Shown: in pieces, positions 34,088-35,286 of the stretch
Position numbering within the stretch: position 1 is the stretch's first letter
Layout of the letters: every line of letters starts with the position of its first letter
Assembly (NCBI GenBank): GCA_004295015.1
Contig: SHNE01000019.1
Coordinates: 1 to 35,286, forward strand
Source: Bacteroidota bacterium
GTDB lineage: Bacteria > Bacteroidota > Bacteroidia > AKYH767-A > 2013-40CM-41-45
Direction of reading: 5' to 3'
Length of the DNA stretch: 35,286 nucleotides
Translations under genes and position numbers: made by a program
The notes under the pieces: generated by a model
Told to the model about the DNA's origin: nothing
The model's database searches: none
What the model saw: only the letters and a program-made list of their open reading frames with translations

Positions 34088-35286
34088 ATGAAAGGGAAAA
34101 TTAAACCAGGAACAAAACAAAAAAACAAATTGTCGCTCCGACTTATGCTTGTAGCGGGAGTACTCTCTCTTTCATTTGTCTTTACAATTGGATTGATGGT
34201 CTATTTTAATTTCGATAACCTAAGTAAATCGAGAGCAACCGGCTATGGATCTGAAAACGGTGGCAATAATCTTAACAGTACCGGAGATATTATTACTGAG
34301 TTTACCTGGGAGAACGAATCCCCATTAGTTGCAACGCTTGGACCGGATGCCAGAAGTTGCGGGAAGCAGGCACATACCGCTCTCGGGGGAAGGGCCTCAA
34401 CGAAAGGAATAGCCCCGGGTCCGGATGGACAAGATATAAATCTTGAAATTCCCGGCAACTCACTTTTTGACCAGGAAGGTATTGATATAAGTATTGATTA
34501 CAGAAGGAATGAAGAATCAGGAAGTTTTTTCACACGTGGTCCAGGATTCAACTTTGGAATGGACAATGGCTACCTTACCATTTCATATCGGGTAGAAAAT
34601 GACCGGAATGCATTCATTAGTGTAAAAGAAAAAACTGAATATGAAATTCCAATTGAACCAACTTTCAGAACCTACCGGTTTATCTATACACCTTCAACAG
34701 GTAAAGCTGAAATTTTTGTGAACAGCGTAATCGTTTGGAGTCACAAAGGAGATGCTAACAAGCCATTATATTGGAAAAACTCAGGAAACATTATTATTGG
34801 AAAAAACATGAATGGCGGCGGCATAGATCGACCTGTCTTCGATAATCTGGTTATTCGTTCAACCGGGTCTGTTTCGTTGTTCGCTGAAACGCTTTTGAAC
34901 TTTATGCTGGAACCAAAAGATTTGCAAGTTAAAATCTACTGGTCAACCACCATGAATGAACAAGTAGACTATTTCACGATAGAAAGATCAATGAATGGGG
35001 TTGACTTCTCGAAAATTACCACGCTCAAATCAAATCCGAATCTTTCTGAAACCGGCGAGTATACTTACCTGGATAAAGTTGTTGAATCTTCCACCGTAGT
35101 ATATTACAGATTGCGCCAGACCTTTCTGAACGGAAAATTTGTTACACATCCCCTATCAGCTGTCAGATTTAAAACCGATAAAGGTCTTGCTATTGAAACT
35201 GTGAAACCACATCCGTTTCAACAATCATTTGACTTGTCTTATTTTCTACCACATTCGGGCAGAGTTTGGATTCAAATGGTAGACCC
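34088..35286 (+). CDS. ConA-like domain surface protein with type IX sorting domain, 3' end cut by the window
   Basis: Open from the ATG at 34088 to the last base: 399 residues visible. The N-terminus is basic (MKGKIKPGTKQKNKLSLR), then one long hydrophobic helix (about 19-41) without an evident cleavage site. Residues about 60-260 have the strand pattern of a LamG/concanavalin-like jelly roll (DISIDYRRNEESGSFF, YLTISYRVENDRNAFI, TYRFIYTPSTGKAEIFVN, NIIIGKNMNGGG). An FN3-like unit follows (VKIYWSTTMNEQVDYFTIERS to VYYRLRQTFLNGKF), and the sequence then enters what looks like a type IX sorting domain (VKPHPFQQSFDLSYFLPHSGRVWI), truncated by the window. It starts 35 bases after the adhesin stop and is probably co-transcribed with it. 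Ligand unknown. Confidence 0.85.
   Translation, partial: MKGKIKPGTKQKNKLSLRLMLVAGVLSLSFVFTIGLMVYFNFDNLSKSRATGYGSENGGNNLNSTGDIITEFTWENESPLVATLGPDARSCGKQAHTALGGRASTKGIAPGPDGQDINLEIPGNSLFDQEGIDISIDYRRNEESGSFFTRGPGFNFGMDNGYLTISYRVENDRNAFISVKEKTEYEIPIEPTFRTYRFIYTPSTGKAEIFVNSVIVWSHKGDANKPLYWKNSGNIIIGKNMNGGGIDRPVFDNLVIRSTGSVSLFAETLLNFMLEPKDLQVKIYWSTTMNEQVDYFTIERSMNGVDFSKITTLKSNPNLSETGEYTYLDKVVESSTVVYYRLRQTFLNGKFVTHPLSAVRFKTDKGLAIETVKPHPFQQSFDLSYFLPHSGRVWIQMVD

Overview
The window is about 35 kb of a member of the Bacteroidota, probably a free-living relative of Chitinophagales or Sphingobacteriales; the exact order cannot be fixed from the sequence alone. The evidence is the type IX secretion component PorQ, at least three proteins with type IX C-terminal sorting domains, the S1, PyrR and LOG-family protein types, and several matches to the Bacteroidota promoter element TAnnTTTG. 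The GC content is low to moderate. I see no insertion sequence, CRISPR array, tRNA, rRNA or prophage. Both ends cut genes.

Left part (1-12020): the 3' end of a hybrid histidine kinase reads right and converges on a leftward run: STAS protein, small type IX cargo, ribonuclease Z and N-acetylglucosamine-kinase-like protein. Next come leftward housekeeping genes: pyrB, pyrR, a DinB-like protein, rpsA with its own terminator, ispH, cmk and porQ.

Centre (12205-21437): rightward uvrA and a LOG-family phosphoribohydrolase are followed by an envelope pair. The first is an exported protein with two conserved repeats and a SPOR-like tail; the second is an outer-membrane barrel with calcium-binding repeats and an EF-hand. 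A complete REC-PAS-HK-REC-Hpt hybrid kinase and a strong terminator follow.

Right-centre (21627-28709): this is the most interesting part. A receiver-only regulator sits before a four-gene rightward operon: TPR plus YaiO-like outer-membrane barrel, secreted CotH-like kinase, membrane-anchored HEAT-repeat protein, and a membrane GT2 glycosyltransferase with processive-synthase motifs. A convergent gene for an unrecognised membrane-anchored periplasmic protein borders it. The parts resemble PNAG- or cellulose-type polysaccharide synthesis and export in logic, but with CotH and HEAT components that those systems lack. I propose it as an undescribed exopolysaccharide system (inference).

Right end (28822-35286): an NtrC-like AAA+ regulator without a DNA-binding domain ends in a perfect palindromic terminator. 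Three rightward genes for surface proteins follow: a small single-pass membrane protein, a 1139-residue beta-solenoid adhesin with a type IX sorting domain, and the start of a ConA-like domain protein that runs off the window.
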